From assembly GCA_013076295.1 (NCBI GenBank), contig RQOL01000699.1, positions 992,001-1,056,000 on the forward strand: 64,000 nt of DNA, written 5' to 3'. The DNA comes from Sanderia malayensis. Taxonomy: Eukaryota > Cnidaria > Scyphozoa > Semaeostomeae > Pelagiidae. Shown one piece after another: positions 46,601-57,055 of this stretch (positions are counted from its first letter, which is position 1; each line of letters starts with the position of its first letter). The notes beneath the pieces were generated by a model. It was not told the DNA's origin and searched no databases. It saw nothing but the letters and a program-made list of their open reading frames with translations. Both the position numbers and the translations under genes were made by a program.

Positions 46601-49600
46601 CCCAGTTCAATAAACTGTCAACAACTCAAATTGAATGAAAAAATGAATAAATAAATGCAATAACAAAAATAAAGGTCAATAATAGCAAAGATAATACAAG
46701 TTAACAAACAGTAAAAGTGAAAAATAACTTACCCAACTCCTTTAATGGAAAGCTGTGGCACAGTTTCAAGGTATCCCCTATCTTTGGTTTTCACAGTGCT
46801 ATAACCTACAGAAACAACCAAACCAAGGTCAACAACAACAACAGCAATAAAGTAGAGACAGCAAGTTGAATGAAAAGCATAGTGCTTCGGGTGAATGCTT
46901 TGGTAACCATCGTATTGTCAACATATGATGTATATGACGAAGTGAGTCGTTTTATAATCCAACTTGCAAATCTCACAGTGCTCGAGCTTCAATGATGGCC
47001 AACTTGAGCATAGAGTTGTTGTTGTGACTAGCTGGGTGTGATGATGTCAGACTACATTACGAATTCTGTGTGCACATGATTTATTGCATGAATATTACAT
47101 CCACCGTATAAAAGTTAATTATGATATGTCCGATATTCTCTAAAAGATTGGAGGTGACCGCATATAGAAATACAACCAGCTGTATGGAGAATTGTACAGT
47201 ACACATTATGTCTGATGCTCTCTGGATTAAATAATCAAAGCTAATTGTATGGAAATAGCTAGGCTTGCGCTCTCTTGAAAGGAGGACACTCCTTCGGATC
47301 TGAGCCCGAATCTACTTTAGGGATATGTTGATTTAGCAGGATAACTTCACTAGTGATCCCAATTTGGTTGGGACCGAACAGCCCCCTTAAACGGGTGTTA
47401 CAAAGTGTTATCCGTGCAGAAGGAGAGTGGCGTTTACAGCATGGTAGAGACGTATCTGTTGTTACCAGGTTCTTCGTCTATGACCGTAGCCAGGCTAGGA
47501 ACTTACGGTGCAAGCTAGCTGACTATGACAACATAGCATTTGCCCAAAGGCTGGTCTCTCACCACCAGCCGTCCAACATGCTGTATTGCCACCACAACAC
47601 ATTGATCAGGCATGGTGACTAGGTCGGACTCGAACCCACGACCTTCAGCCTCTCACGCCGACGCCCTACCATTGGGTAATCCAGTCGCACTAGCATATAG
47701 GTCGTAAGTTCTAGTCTATAGAAGTTGGGAAATAAAAACAACAAGAATACGACATACCAACTACAGTTGCTGTAGTACTTGTAGCGCCCATATCGTAGAA
47801 CAGAAAATACTGTGTGAAGAAACAGAGAATTAATCAGTGAATAAATGTCCCTGCCTCTATCAGAGCACATTATGCTTTAGCATTATGCTACATTCATTCC
47901 CCATCAACTTTGTTGAGGTATGATTTTGAGAATAGCAGACAATCTTACCCTCTCTGTTGAATTGAACGACGAAGCTCTGAAAATTCCGTAATTTAACGCA
48001 ACTGAAAATAAAAATGAAAGAATCAATTGTACAAAAAATGCAAGAAAGGATAATTTCAAAATTGCCGAGAGTTTCACGACGTTCTAGATTGGTGCCATTT
48101 CATAATACAAAACGAAAAATTGCTTATTATTCGGTGTTCGACCAATTTTAGAAGTTTCTCGAATCTAAACAGAGGTACAACGTTGTAACTTACCAGCGGT
48201 GTTATCGTTCATGAGCTGAAGAACATTCAGGCCAACCATGCGAGCTGACCTGCGGGGAAAACGCAACTATTAAACTCGTGGATAACGCAATTCAAATATC
48301 ATCCGAGCGAGTATCTTACTTCAAGCCTCAATCATCTTGCACACCGATCACCCGTGTATTATACTGTTTTGCAATGATTTCGATCTACTGTTGGTATATA
48401 ATAGTGGGGGATTTATAAATGAAATTGTCTATACTTACTCAAGAAGAGATTTTCTCTCGGCTTGGTTGAAATACGGGGGCACGGTAATGACGACATCTTT
48501 CATCGGGTGATCTGAAGTGAAAGACGCAAACAATGATCAAATCGACTAATGAATATTAACACAATACAACATACATTATTCATCCAACCATGGCTTCAAA
48601 ACAACCTAAAGAGAATTCCTTGATCAAGCTTAAATGAACCGATTCGAAGCTTTGTGGGCGTGGGTTGTAGCACCGTGGAAAAATAAAGGATCGCAGATAT
48701 AGCTAGATCAATATACACGATATTTTTATATAAGGAGCCAGTTTATAAGAAACCTAGAACTAGGACTCCTGGTAAACTACAATTAGGCGGGGCAATGGCT
48801 GTAATAATCTGATTTTTCACCTAACCTAAATGATCTCACTGGTTTTATATACTTTCAAGCATGGGGATTCAGAATCCGAAATGAGACCAAAAAATGTTGC
48901 TCCAATTTTGTTTACTATGGCCTTACCTGCAAAATTTTCCGCTATCTGTCGTGAATTGTTTAGAATCATCCCGACAAGTTCTTCTGGGGACAGTTTCTCG
49001 TTTCTACAAAATAGAACAAAAAAGAATGTGAGGTGATTATAGCAGCAATTGAATGGAAAGTCAGGGAACTTGAGGAAATGCATGATATAAGCATCACAAA
49101 GCTGCAAAAATGACATGATATAAGCATCACAATTCACGAAAAGAAGTAGAACACTTTCTGAAACACTTACTCCGATGTTTTGAAAAGAACAGTTCCTGAG
49201 AAAAAATAGCAAAGACGAATTAAAGACTAGATATTCCACAAGTTAATAAGAAAACGCATTTTATTTTACAAGGAACTTACCTCAAGCCCCAGTACTAACA
49301 GTTCCTTAAATTATCTATTGTTTTCTATTGTTAAAGGAAACAATGGAACAAAAAATCCATTGCAGTTTACCAAAAATCCTAGTTCCAGGCTCCTTATAAA
49401 CTGGTTCCTTATACAAAAAAAGCGTAGATTAGAATCGTTATTAAAAACCTCTTTCTTCATCTTCGACTAAATTATAATGTGGAAATCTGTAATATGAAAA
49501 CAATTGCATAAATTAGCAATGCATATAAGAAGTTGCAGCAATAAAAAAAATGGCAATATTCTGTAATATAAAAATAGCTAGGATCATATATCTACCTTGA

Positions 49601-50780
49601 TTTATATAATTGGACATAAGGACTGTCAAATTTTCTTCCCAAAACATGTTGAAGGAAAAGATAGCTACTCTGGGGCTTCTTGACTGCCTGAATGAATAAA
49701 ACAAGATAAAAATCAGACAGTTGAATTTTGCAGCGAAAATAACTAACAAAAAGATCAGATGAGGCAGTACGGATCATAGTTGATAAATAAGATTCAAAAC
49801 ATATACAGCAACCAAAAGATACATGAAATTTTATTGCTTTATATCTCTTTTGCTTTGCTCTTGAATTTACATTGAACTTAATGCAAAAAAGACGAGATAA
49901 ACAGAGCGCAGAGCTATAGTTAGAGCTCACAAACAGGATCAAAACAATTGCAAATATCAAATTAACCTGCTCGCAATGATCTGAGATTGTGTGATGATAA
50001 TTATATTGATAGATGAAGGATTTCCAAGTCTTTGTAATCCATAGAATTCAAAAAATAGATTGAAAAACATACCATAGTCATGGCAGGATCACTAAATTCC
50101 CTCTCCTTGTCTTTAAGAGCTACTGCATTTGGAGTTTTTCTTCTTGATTCCCTGGAAAATAGAATGAGAAGTTTTACAAGTTGACAAAAATTACACGAAA
50201 GTATATAACCAATCCTTCTAAACAACAAAAGATCAACAAGACAAGATGGTCACAGCATATTGGCAAAACAGTTGCATGCCATGTGGGACGGAGTGCAAAG
50301 CACTGCTGATAATATATCAAATGGTGTCATTTCAGAATAAGCAGTTATGATTTCTTTATGGCATTACTTGTTCAAAGCAATCTCCATTGGTACACCGGGC
50401 TAAAAAACGAAATAAAAAAGTCAACTCTATTTCGAAATAATGCAGGATGAAAGATCTTTCAACCTAAGAAGCCTCAGGTGTGTTGCATGACATCTAAGTA
50501 GATGTAATTCAGATTAACTAATTCAACATTTTATAAGTACCTTGACGATGGCAACTTTTATCCATTCACTGCCCAAATCTATTGACATTACTGCAATTGA
50601 TTCTATAAACAGAAGGATACACTGAAATAACCAGCCTTGCCCATGTAACAAAAGGTCATTTCACATGCAGATATATCTGCTTGCCTGCTTGTTATTATTC
50701 TGAAGAGAATACATACCAACTAAAGGAGCTATAGAGCAAAGTAAAAGAGTTCCTATGACAATGCCAGGAATCAGGGACAT
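37672..50780 (-). CDS. HYOU1: Hypoxia up-regulated protein 1 (GRP170, ER Hsp70-like chaperone)
   Basis: Large Hsp110/GRP170 chaperone and nucleotide-exchange factor for BiP in the ER lumen. About 30 exons. The start ATG at 50780 gives a signal peptide [20 protein letters not shown] in 50717-50780; 50541-50602 reads [17 protein letters not shown], the first ATP-binding motif. Phased exons follow at 50368-50399, 50073-50151 ([20 protein letters not shown]), 49596-49687, 49449-49486, 49171-49195, 48927-49003, 48439-48511 ([19 protein letters not shown]) and 48194-48249 ([15 protein letters not shown]). Later exons hold [17 protein letters not shown] (about 47770-47812), [20 protein letters not shown] (about 45713-45795) and [14 protein letters not shown]. 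Lys/Glu/Asp-rich exons at 43067-43848 encode the long acidic loop. The alpha-helical C domain is at 38616-42301. The last exon is Lys/Glu-rich and ends QHKEL, a probable ER-retrieval signal. Exon edges after 48194 are approximate. Confidence 0.96.
40030..41145 (+). CDS. Class A (rhodopsin-like) GPCR, intronless
   Basis: A seven-helix receptor of about 371 residues, presumably in the plasma membrane, ligand unknown. Start: ATG at 40030, 40033 or 40045; the frame extends upstream without ATG, and the N terminus after 40045 carries three glycosylation sequons (NSS, NIT, NAT). Visible hallmarks: TM1 MIGNALEIY (GN), TM2 LAVTDLCVG (LAxxD), TM3 with the conserved Cys (WFCILNGSG), TM4 Trp ([13 protein letters not shown]), an extracellular-loop-2 Cys (GGHQCAPYA), TM6 [13 protein letters not shown] (CWxP) and TM7 [20 protein letters not shown] (NPxxY then helix 8). 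The usual DRY at the end of TM3 is QKY ([12 protein letters not shown]). Coding sequence is richer in G and C than the surrounding introns. It lies on the strand opposite to HYOU1, inside its intron between the exons at 41466-41705 and 38616-38835. AATAAA at 41259-41264 may end the transcript. The subfamily (amine, melatonin or other) cannot be assigned. Confidence 0.92.
   Translation: MMILTMNSSNITPNATPYHISNIKGSLHVDQLWLLVIHTLALLLLMLAIMIGNALEIYCLLHIKDMRTVSGMFIMNLAVTDLCVGLISIPLSLASSLRHELLHFEWFCILNGSGFMLFLIASILTMALISIQKYTTIVLYRSARGRFSKRHARYSIAAIWVIAVAMVLAPAAGWGTYTYTTGGHQCAPYATNGLGLSYLVTMIIVMFIVPVACMSYCYLKLYLFTRNHIHTVGVNCRTASITINRAGIQTNRTTGQQSISEARMIHTLIIIMLVFLACWLPCALFYIVKMMGVRVARNYESLLIVCAYSNSALNPIIYALRHEAFRRGFRNIIGNALSFIWRGRGRNVVASNDGTRCGRERRQEQAWGTTC
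41322..41456. mobile_element. 134-bp MITE with ACAGTAAAAACCCG ends
   Basis: CAGTAAAAACCCGCATATAA at 41324 is matched in reverse complement by the end TTATATCGGGTTTTTACTG at 41454, giving about 25-base terminal repeats. The centre has 'ggctattgtt' inverted words. The CAGT ends suggest a Tc1/mariner-derived MITE. It lies in the HYOU1 intron just beyond the GPCR. Confidence 0.85.
41922..42110. mobile_element. Mariner-like MITE (CAGTCAA ends), copy 3
   Basis: It starts TACAGTCAAGTGTCTAATT and ends ATGCAGATTTGACTGTA, with TA on both sides. Internal words match the copies at 33098 and 34196 ('ggggaagcgtgaaaatg', 'agttcgaattacacgagttc'). It lies in a HYOU1 intron. Confidence 0.88.
42600..43035. repeat. 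Approx. 186-bp tandem duplication in HYOU1 intron
   Basis: Two full copies and one partial copy of a unit containing 'cgaaaacctcctattttt', 'agatgaaattaaattagtta', 'gttctatcagagtagctaaa' and 'gtagaaataattgtatcata' lie head to tail. Copies differ by a few substitutions and small indels. Confidence 0.92.
45279..45550. repeat. Direct duplication of about 150 bp in HYOU1 intron
   Basis: 'gaggggataagacatagtag' with 'agaaaacagaatttgttaaa' at 45279-45400 is repeated as 'gaggggataagagatagtag' with 'agaaaacagaatttgtcaaa' at 45431-45550. The upstream part (45120-45280) is rich in 'gtagacag' words. Non-coding. Confidence 0.75.
47130..47705 (-). mobile_element. tRNA-derived SINE
   Basis: On the minus strand, from about 47700, the sequence reads as a tRNA-like head: an A-box-like stretch (TGGATTACCCAATGGTAGGG) followed by a perfect B box GGTTCGAGTCC in a 'cgtgggttcgagtccgacc' context. 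The head does not fold into a proper cloverleaf anticodon arm, so it is not a tRNA gene. About 450 bases of unrelated body follow, ending near 47130 with no gene. The insertion lies in a HYOU1 intron, in the host orientation. The left limit is uncertain. Confidence 0.72.
48728..48785. repeat. Short dispersed repeat, partial copy
   Basis: 'tataaggagccagtttataa' followed by 'gaaacctagaactaggactc' matches, in reverse complement, the longer copy at 49260-49425. It lies in a HYOU1 intron. Confidence 0.7.
49260..49425. repeat. Short dispersed repeat with inverted ends
   Basis: 'aaggaacttacctcaagccc' at the left and 'ccttataaactggttcctta' at the right suggest an imperfect inverted repeat of about 165 bp, with 'ctattgttttctattgtt' in the middle. 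A partial copy is at 48728-48785. Probably a MITE in a HYOU1 intron. Confidence 0.65.
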
Positions 50781-52034
50781 TCCTGAATGCCTACTCCTTG
50801 TAGCGGTTTTTAATTTCTGCAAATAGAATTAAAAAATGGTATTAATTGAAGTCTATGTAAAAGGAAATGGAAAAGATTGAAGCAGTTAAAATGCTTCTAT
50901 TCATTAACAACCCATTAAGAAGAAAAAAGTGCCAGTTTTTTGCAGAGCCGGACAGTAGTGTAGGTGGTACATTTTTCGAGAAAACCACTAGATTATTGGG
51001 TGCTGTTAGTGTTTGCTAGGAGAGAGTGACTACACTCTCTAGCCTGAACTCTCTCTAAAAACTGTTAGAAAATGGAGAAGACGTTTTTGAGGAGGAAAAA
51101 GATAAAAAAGACGAGAACAAAGAGAGCCCTTGGCTTCTGAGAAAAAATAAATTATGCCAATGCCTGTATATTATAGTATTGTTTGGAATTCTCCACTGTG
51201 AGCACTACTACCACAATTACACTGGTACACGTCAGTGGAAACTGAAAACCGGCGATATGATAAATAGATAGATATCCTAACACTTGGCCTAAGATTAATT
51301 ATCACATGGAAAAGTCTGCAAAACTAATTAATTTATTTACCAGAAATATCAAAATCAAGAAAATGAAAGCTTAATAGTCAATATTTACCATTACGTAGAT
51401 GTGGAATTCTTCCTGTATGTTTCAACGATGAATGTCGTGCTGCTTTAAGAGTGAATTTCCAGTTAAATGGGTCTACAAAAATTTCCTCCATACACCGGAT
51501 GTGTGCAAATGGAATATCAAGAAAAACTTTGCGCGGCGTGCATTGATTGGCTAAATCGCTTCTGTACAATGCAACCTCGTGCCCACACGACAAAGCAGGT
51601 GCTTAGATCCTACCCACTTTGATAATCTGCCACACGTGGAGCAACAGTGAAGCTTCATATTTTTTATCCTCCCAGAGAACCATCGTTTATGATATGTTTT
51701 TCTCTCCTACACGGTACCATTCAATTCATATTGTTATATATACGTTTCTGTTTATAAGAGTCTTGGATTAGCACTTGGTACCAAAATTTTCTTGATTCGG
51801 CAGGACAATTTTGGTGTTTTTAGTGCTAAAAGTTTCTTAATTGGTCCTTGAGTTGTCTCTTATTCTTGGCTTCTAAGTTCTAAAATTGTCTTATTGTTTT
51901 GAAGTTGAACATGTTTGATGCATGTAAACCCAGATCGTCACAAAAAGTGCGAATCAATGCAAATCAATGGATGTCAATGGAAACTTTACAGGTCTTTTCT
52001 CACCGCCGGGCCAAAACAATTTGCATTTGGGTGA
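50781..52034. promoter_or_regulatory. HYOU1 5' flank and untranslated exon
   Basis: The HYOU1 start codon is preceded by about 40 untranslated bases and an acceptor (TATTTGCAG at about 50819-50827), so at least one untranslated exon lies further upstream, probably before 51600. An ER-stress-element-like site is listed at 51532-51550, and an E-box CACGTG lies near 51643. The minus-strand frame at 51378-51593 has no supporting start or homology; I regard it as promoter or 5' UTR. The stretch 51700-52034 shows nothing recognisable. Confidence 0.5.
51532..51550 (-). promoter_or_regulatory. ERSE-like site upstream of HYOU1
   Basis: On the minus strand the sequence is CCAAT, nine bases, then CCGCG. 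The ER stress response element is CCAAT-N9-CCACG, bound by NF-Y and ATF6, so this is one mismatch away, with exact spacing. It lies about 750 bases upstream of the HYOU1 start codon and, given the untranslated exon, may be close to the transcription start. Confidence 0.45.
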
Positions 52035-52582
52035 AGTATAGACAGGGAATTATCCCCTACAAACTAACAAACAGGGTAACCTTAAATTTTAATGTTTCAT
52101 ATGAAAGCCAAGACAAAGAGGATCAAAAATCCAAGATGGGACATTTCGAAAAGGTGACGGGGGTCACGTCATCGCTCATCAAAGTATTGCACTATTGGTC
52201 ACGGTCAGAAAAAAATCAACTATCTTGTATTGTAAATCTAAATACATATTTAGAAAGAGCATGAAGAGTTATGCAAAAAATATTAAGGAACTTTATCTTT
52301 AACATGAACAGTTGAGGAGATATGGGCAGTCGAAGATGTTACAATTCAGGGGGTAAAAAAAGGAACTGAAATTACCTGAATTCTCAAATATTACCAAAAC
52401 ATTGGCACAAACATTGAACTACATATACCATCTTATTGATGGAAAGCATTTCAAGTTGATTTCAGCCAAAGAAATGTTTGAAAAACTGAGTTTACATAGT
52501 GTGTAGGGTGTCTGAATTCATGACATTACCCCCCGATTTTCAGAGAAATCCATTTTTTAACGATTTGGGGTGAAACTTTTGA

Positions 52583-52773
52583 CGTAGAGTCAACTCTGTT
52601 TAGGTTGAACACCCTAGGGAAGCGCGAAAATGTTCGAATTACAACATATTCGAATTGTAGAGGTTTACCTTTATAAGAATTAATTGTTTAGTGATCCTTG
52701 GGAACGGAGAATTCCGTTCGAAATAGGTAAAGTTCGAACTGCATGAGTTAGAATTATGCAGACATGACTGTAA
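52583..52773. mobile_element. Mariner-like MITE copy 4, inside left arm
   Basis: From GTAGAGTCAACTCTGTTTAG to CAGACATGACTGTAA it matches the CAGTCAA family, with words 'gaagcgcgaaaatgttcgaa' and 'agttcgaactgcatgagtta'. It is more diverged than the intronic copies. A mirror copy lies at the matching place in the right arm. Confidence 0.82.
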
Positions 52774-52999
52774 ATTGTATTCCACTAGTAAGAACTCATT
52801 AAAAATGCTTTTCTGTAGCAATTTGCTCTTCAATTAGACATCAACTTGTAAAATAAAAGCTAATAAGTCATCAAAATTAGGGGGTAATATCAGCATTGCT
52901 GAAACCAAGATTAAATTTAAATGAGTCAAAGTTTATAGAAAAATTGTCACCGAAAAAACCTCACTAATACTTTATGGTAGCCATTCGGCTCATGAGCTA

Positions 53000-54473
53000 T
53001 CACTTAATATAAAATCGGAGACCTCCTATTTGCTCTCCTTGCTTTCACTTAACTAAGAATCATTTTCGTTAGCGCCTTTTTATGATTGGTCACAAACAGA
53101 TTCGCTTGTCGGTCGATGCTTGTTGTTTATCTTGTTTTGTTTTCAAACCATTCCTCTTTCCCTTTGATTTTCGCCTTATTCCTGGTAATCTTTTCTCTCT
53201 TGCATTCTTACATTGTGTTTGCAGATCTGCAATGTTAAATTTCTCGTTCGCTTCTAAAACAGGCTCCTTTTTCTTTCGCTGCACATTTCTTACAGTTGAA
53301 AATTGACTCCCGCAAACAAGACTGGCGGCTGTACGTTTGAATTTTTAATTTTCCAACCCCAAATTCTTAAAATCTAGTTGATCGATCATAAAATTGCTGG
53401 AACAATACCATTCGTATGGTGGACAGAGTCTTGGTCCGGTGGAGGTAATAGCAATGAAGGCTTATGTTTAAGTTATATATATATGCGAATCCTAGTTTCA
53501 AAAAAAGTCATTAGGCGTTATACCACAATAGGCAGTTGAGCATATGAACTCTTTGACGTGGTCAATATTCTCTGGGGCTAGATTTGTCAACCCAAGGGCC
53601 AAAAGTCTCATTGCCATAGCACCCGAAAAAAATAATGATGCTTTTCTTGTTTGTAAGGATACCAATGTGGTGGTTCTCTTTCTTGTTCTTCATTGTCCAG
53701 CACAAGTTATATTTCAAGTATGAGTCTTGTGTCTGCTTCCTCGCGATTGCAGTCCTTCTCAATCTGTGTACGCTTTTCTAATCCTGTAGATGTTTTCCTC
53801 TTCCGTTATTGCCCGGTAAACTTCTCGTCCTCAGAAGAGTCCTTGCTGACAATACAAAGACCAACTTACTTTTGGCCTATGGGTTGACAAATCTAGCCCC
53901 AGAGAATATTGACCACGTCAAAGAGTTCATATGCTCAACTGCCTATTGTGGTATAACGCCTAATGACTTTGTTGAAACTAGGATTCGCATATATATATAA
54001 CTTAAACATAAGCCTTCATTGCTATTACCTCCACCGGACCAAGACTCTGTCCACCATACGAATGGTATTGTTCCAGCAATTTTATGATCGATCAACTAGA
54101 TTTTAAGAATTTGGGGTTGGAAAATTAAAAATTCAAACGTACAGCCGCCAGTCTTGTTTGCGGGAGTCAATTTTCAACTGTAAGAAATGTGCAGCGAAAG
54201 AAAAAGGAGCCTGTTTTAGAAGCGAACGAGAAATTCAACATTGCAGATCTGCAAACACAATGTAAGAATGCAAGAGAGAAAAGATTACCAGGAATAAGGC
54301 GAAAATCAAAGGGAAAGAGGAATGGTTTGAAAACAAAACAAGATAAACAACAAGCATCGACCGACAAGCGAATCTGTTTGTGACCAATCATAAAAAGGCG
54401 CTAACGAAAATGATTCTTAGTTAAGTGAAAGCAAGGAGAGCAAATAGGAGGTCTCCGATTTTATATTAAGTGA
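53000..54473. mobile_element. Inner 1.47-kb palindrome nested in the foldback element
   Basis: Arms 53000-53607 and 53866-54473 (608 bp each) are mirror images with paired coordinates always summing to 107473; a 258-base loop separates them. Two 65- to 75-codon frames read from the two arms are identical, so divergence is very low. The ends are TCACTTAATATAAAATCGG and its complement. The triplet CTA flanks both ends (52997-52999, 54474-54476), compatible with a 3-bp target duplication. One frame in each arm is Lys/Arg-rich (KEPVLEANEKFNIADLQTQC), of unknown meaning. It starts exactly where the outer left arm ends. Confidence 0.88.
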
Positions 54474-54511
54474 CTAGGAAGGCTGGCGCGCTTCGCGCGC
54501 CACCTCCCTAG
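54474..54511. repeat. 38-base GC-rich hairpin ending in CTAG
   Basis: CTAGGAAGGCTGGCGCGC, loop TTC, then GCGCGCCACCTCCCTAG folds on itself almost end to end. A GC-rich hairpin a few bases before CTAG, followed by T, is the 3' signature of Helitrons, and the inner palindrome begins with TC after an A, as a Helitron would. The alternative is a hairpin belonging to the outer element, next to a separate insertion. Confidence 0.75.
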
Positions 54512-54525
54512 TGTGTTGGCCTTGC

Positions 54526-54990
54526 TTTGAGTGGGACAGCGATCGTCAACAAAAGTGGGGTGGGTTTCTGTTGTTTTGGCCTTCGATCTGAGTGGGACAG
54601 CGATCGTCAACAAAAGTGGGGTGGGTTTCTGTTGTTTTGGCCTTCGATCTGAGTGGGACAGCGATCGTCAACAAAAGTGGGGTGGGTTTCTGTTGTTTTG
54701 GCCTTCGATCTGAGTGGCACAGCGATCGTCAACAAAAGTGGGGTGGGTTTCTGTTGTTTTGGCCTTCGATCTGAGTGGCACAGCGATCGTCAACAAAATT
54801 GGGGTGGGTTTCTGTTGTTTTGGCCTTCCATCTGAGTGGGACAGCGACCTTCAACAAAAGTGGCGTGGGCCTCTGTTGTTTTGGCCTTCTACCTGAGCGG
54901 GACAGTGAACTTCAACAAAACTTGGGGTGGGTTTCTGTTGTTTTGGCCTTCGATCTGAGTGGAACAGCGATCGTCAAAAAATTGGGATGG
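54526..54990. repeat. 61-bp minisatellite
   Basis: Seven to eight head-to-tail copies of a unit with 'gtgggacagcgatcgtcaac', 'aaaagtggggtgggtttctg' and 'ttgttttggccttcgatctg'. The first copies are almost identical, the last ones more diverged. The period is 3n+1, so each copy shifts frame and gives overlapping false ORFs. Inside the foldback element. Confidence 0.95.
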
Positions 54991-55039
54991 ACACAAAAAG
55001 TAATACACTTTCAGTTGAAATTATGCAAGTTTTATTAGT

Positions 55040-55570
55040 TACATCCATTCTCCGAACCACGGTCCATGGAATTCCCGAGCCCCGGTTCTCATTCCAGGTT
55101 ATTCCAGCTCCGTGTTTTCCCGTCATGCGAGAAATCCAGCACTTCAACAGAAACGCAGAAACGCTTCAACTCAAAACCCACGCAGAGAGGAAGTTCCGTG
55201 AACAATACGTCAAGTTTGCGAGTAATATCAGAGAACCATTGCGAATGAATTGATCCACTGGATTCGAGATTTTGATTAAGGAATAAACAATTTTAAAAAT
55301 ACAGATCAAATCTCTCCCGAGAACACAGTGCATGTAACCCCGAGCCCCGATTGCCATTCCAAGTTGTTCCGGGTCCATGTTTTTCACGATGCACAAACTT
55401 CAGCAGCTATTTTAGCCAGTGTGGCAGAAGCGCCTCAACTCGAACCCCGTGCAGAGAAACTTTGTGAACAAAGGATCAGATTTGTGAGTACTTAATATGA
55501 GAAAGCAGATTCGGACTGAATTTATCAATTTCATTCGAGATTTCGATTAAAGAATACACAATTTTAATAC
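55040..55570. repeat. Two diverged tandem copies, approx. 265 bp
   Basis: 'cccgagccccggttctcatt' near 55074 is echoed by 'ccgagccccgattgccattc' near 55340. 'ggattcgagattttgattaa' and 'cattcgagatttcgattaaa' follow at the same spacing. Part of the foldback element interior; no gene. Confidence 0.75.
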
Positions 55571-56029
55571 ACCAGTTGGCACTCAATAACGCTCGTTTAC
55601 AACTACACGAATTCCATGAAAGCAATACAAAAGCCCATTATGAAAATTTTAGAGGGCCTCGAATATGAATGCTTCTAAACACCCAGGTACCAGTCGAAAT
55701 TGATGAAATATAAGTGCTTTCAAATAGAGCAGATCATGAAAGTTTTTAAAGAAATCACTCACATATTTCACCGGCCAAAATCCACAACTTTCGTGTTTTG
55801 TATAGCGAATCACATCACCCTTGGTGGCAGGCACTTTTAGAATCCACGTGGCATTGAAGAAACCTTTCCAGCGTTTGTCTGTTCCAGAAAGAAATTGATG
55901 TGCTTGAACGATGAATCCACAGTGTTAGCAGGCAGATGGCAAGTCGGCAATAGTAATTCACCAAAATAGCTTTTAGGCAACTCCACGTGTTTAGAACGCC
56001 TTCGGTTCAGTGAAATCCCGAAATTGCTG

Positions 56030-57055
56030 TTTCTGAAATTCATGAGTTACATCGTTGTATCCAAACCTGTTCTTATAAAAGCAGAATTTGATCATTCATC
56101 GGTTTAGTATTCGATTTAATATAGTGGAGATTTGTAAAGCAAAGAATTATTTAGAAATTTAGAGCGCGCAAAAATTTCTATAAACCAGCTCATCAGAATA
56201 TCTTGAAAACAGGATAAGAAGGATACAAAGAAGTTTAGTAAAGACAATTAGAAACAACTCAGCCACTTACCAGTAGAGTTCTGCTCGTAACAGTTCTGAA
56301 GAGTAACATTCAAGTAAAATTCCAGTTGATGGCAAAGGAGGGCAAAATAGCTTTTAGACAACTGCACCACGTGCTTTAAAGGCTTTCAGTTGAGTGAAAT
56401 CACCAAATTTCTGTTTCTGAAATTCGTGATTTAGATCGTTGTATCCAGACCTGTAATTATAAAAGCAGAACTTGATAATTCATCGTTTTAGTATTCGATT
56501 TGGTATAGCGGGGATTTCTAAAGCAAAGAATTATTTAGAAATTTTGAACGCGTAAAAATTTCTATAAACCAGCTCATCAGAATATCTTTAAAACACGATA
56601 AGAAGGACACAAAGAAGTTTAGTAAAGGCAAATAGAAACAACTTAGCCACTTACCAGTAGAGTTCTCCTCGTAACAGTTCTGAAGAGTAACATTCAAGTA
56701 AAATTCCAGTTGATGGCAAAGGAGGGTAAAATAGCTTTTAGACAACTGCACCACGTGCTTTGAAGGCTTTCAGTTCAGTTGAGTGAAATCACGAAATTGC
56801 TGTTTCTGAAATTCCTTATTTAGATCGTTGTATCCAGACCTGTAATTATAAAAGCAGAATTTGATAATTCATCGTTTTAGTACTCGATTTAGTACAGTGG
56901 GGATTTCTAATTTTCTAAAGCAAAGAATTATTTAGAAATTTAGAACGCGTAAAAATTTCTATGAACCAGTTGACCTTAATATATTGAATTCAAGATAAGA
57001 AGGTACAAAGAAATTTCGTAAAGGCAAAGAGAAACAACTTAGCCACTTACCAGTC
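56030..57055. repeat. Approx. 385-bp tandem repeat, three copies
   Basis: 'gatcgttgtatccagacctg', 'ggggatttctaaagcaaaga', 'taaaaatttctataaaccag' and 'acaacttagccacttaccag' recur at about 56055, 56437 and 56827, that is every 382-390 bases. It lies inside the foldback element, before the right arm. The sequence 57060-57715 is unique and shows no gene. Confidence 0.9.

Noticed and set aside
47620..47705. A tRNA gene on the minus strand.
   Set aside because: It has a good B box but no proper anticodon arm or acceptor pairing; it fits a SINE head better.
51378..51593. Minus-strand 71-codon frame upstream of HYOU1.
   Set aside because: No acceptable ATG context, no join to HYOU1 exons and no homology that I recognise; it overlaps the probable promoter.
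53090..54383. A small Lys/Arg-rich gene present twice (64 codons).
   Set aside because: It lies in the arms of a palindrome and is identical only because the arms are; there is no start context or splice evidence for a gene.
54531..55038. A ladder of overlapping 60-codon frames (Ser-Ser-Thr-Lys-Val-Gly-Trp type).
   Set aside because: Artefact of a 61-bp repeat that shifts reading frame each unit.
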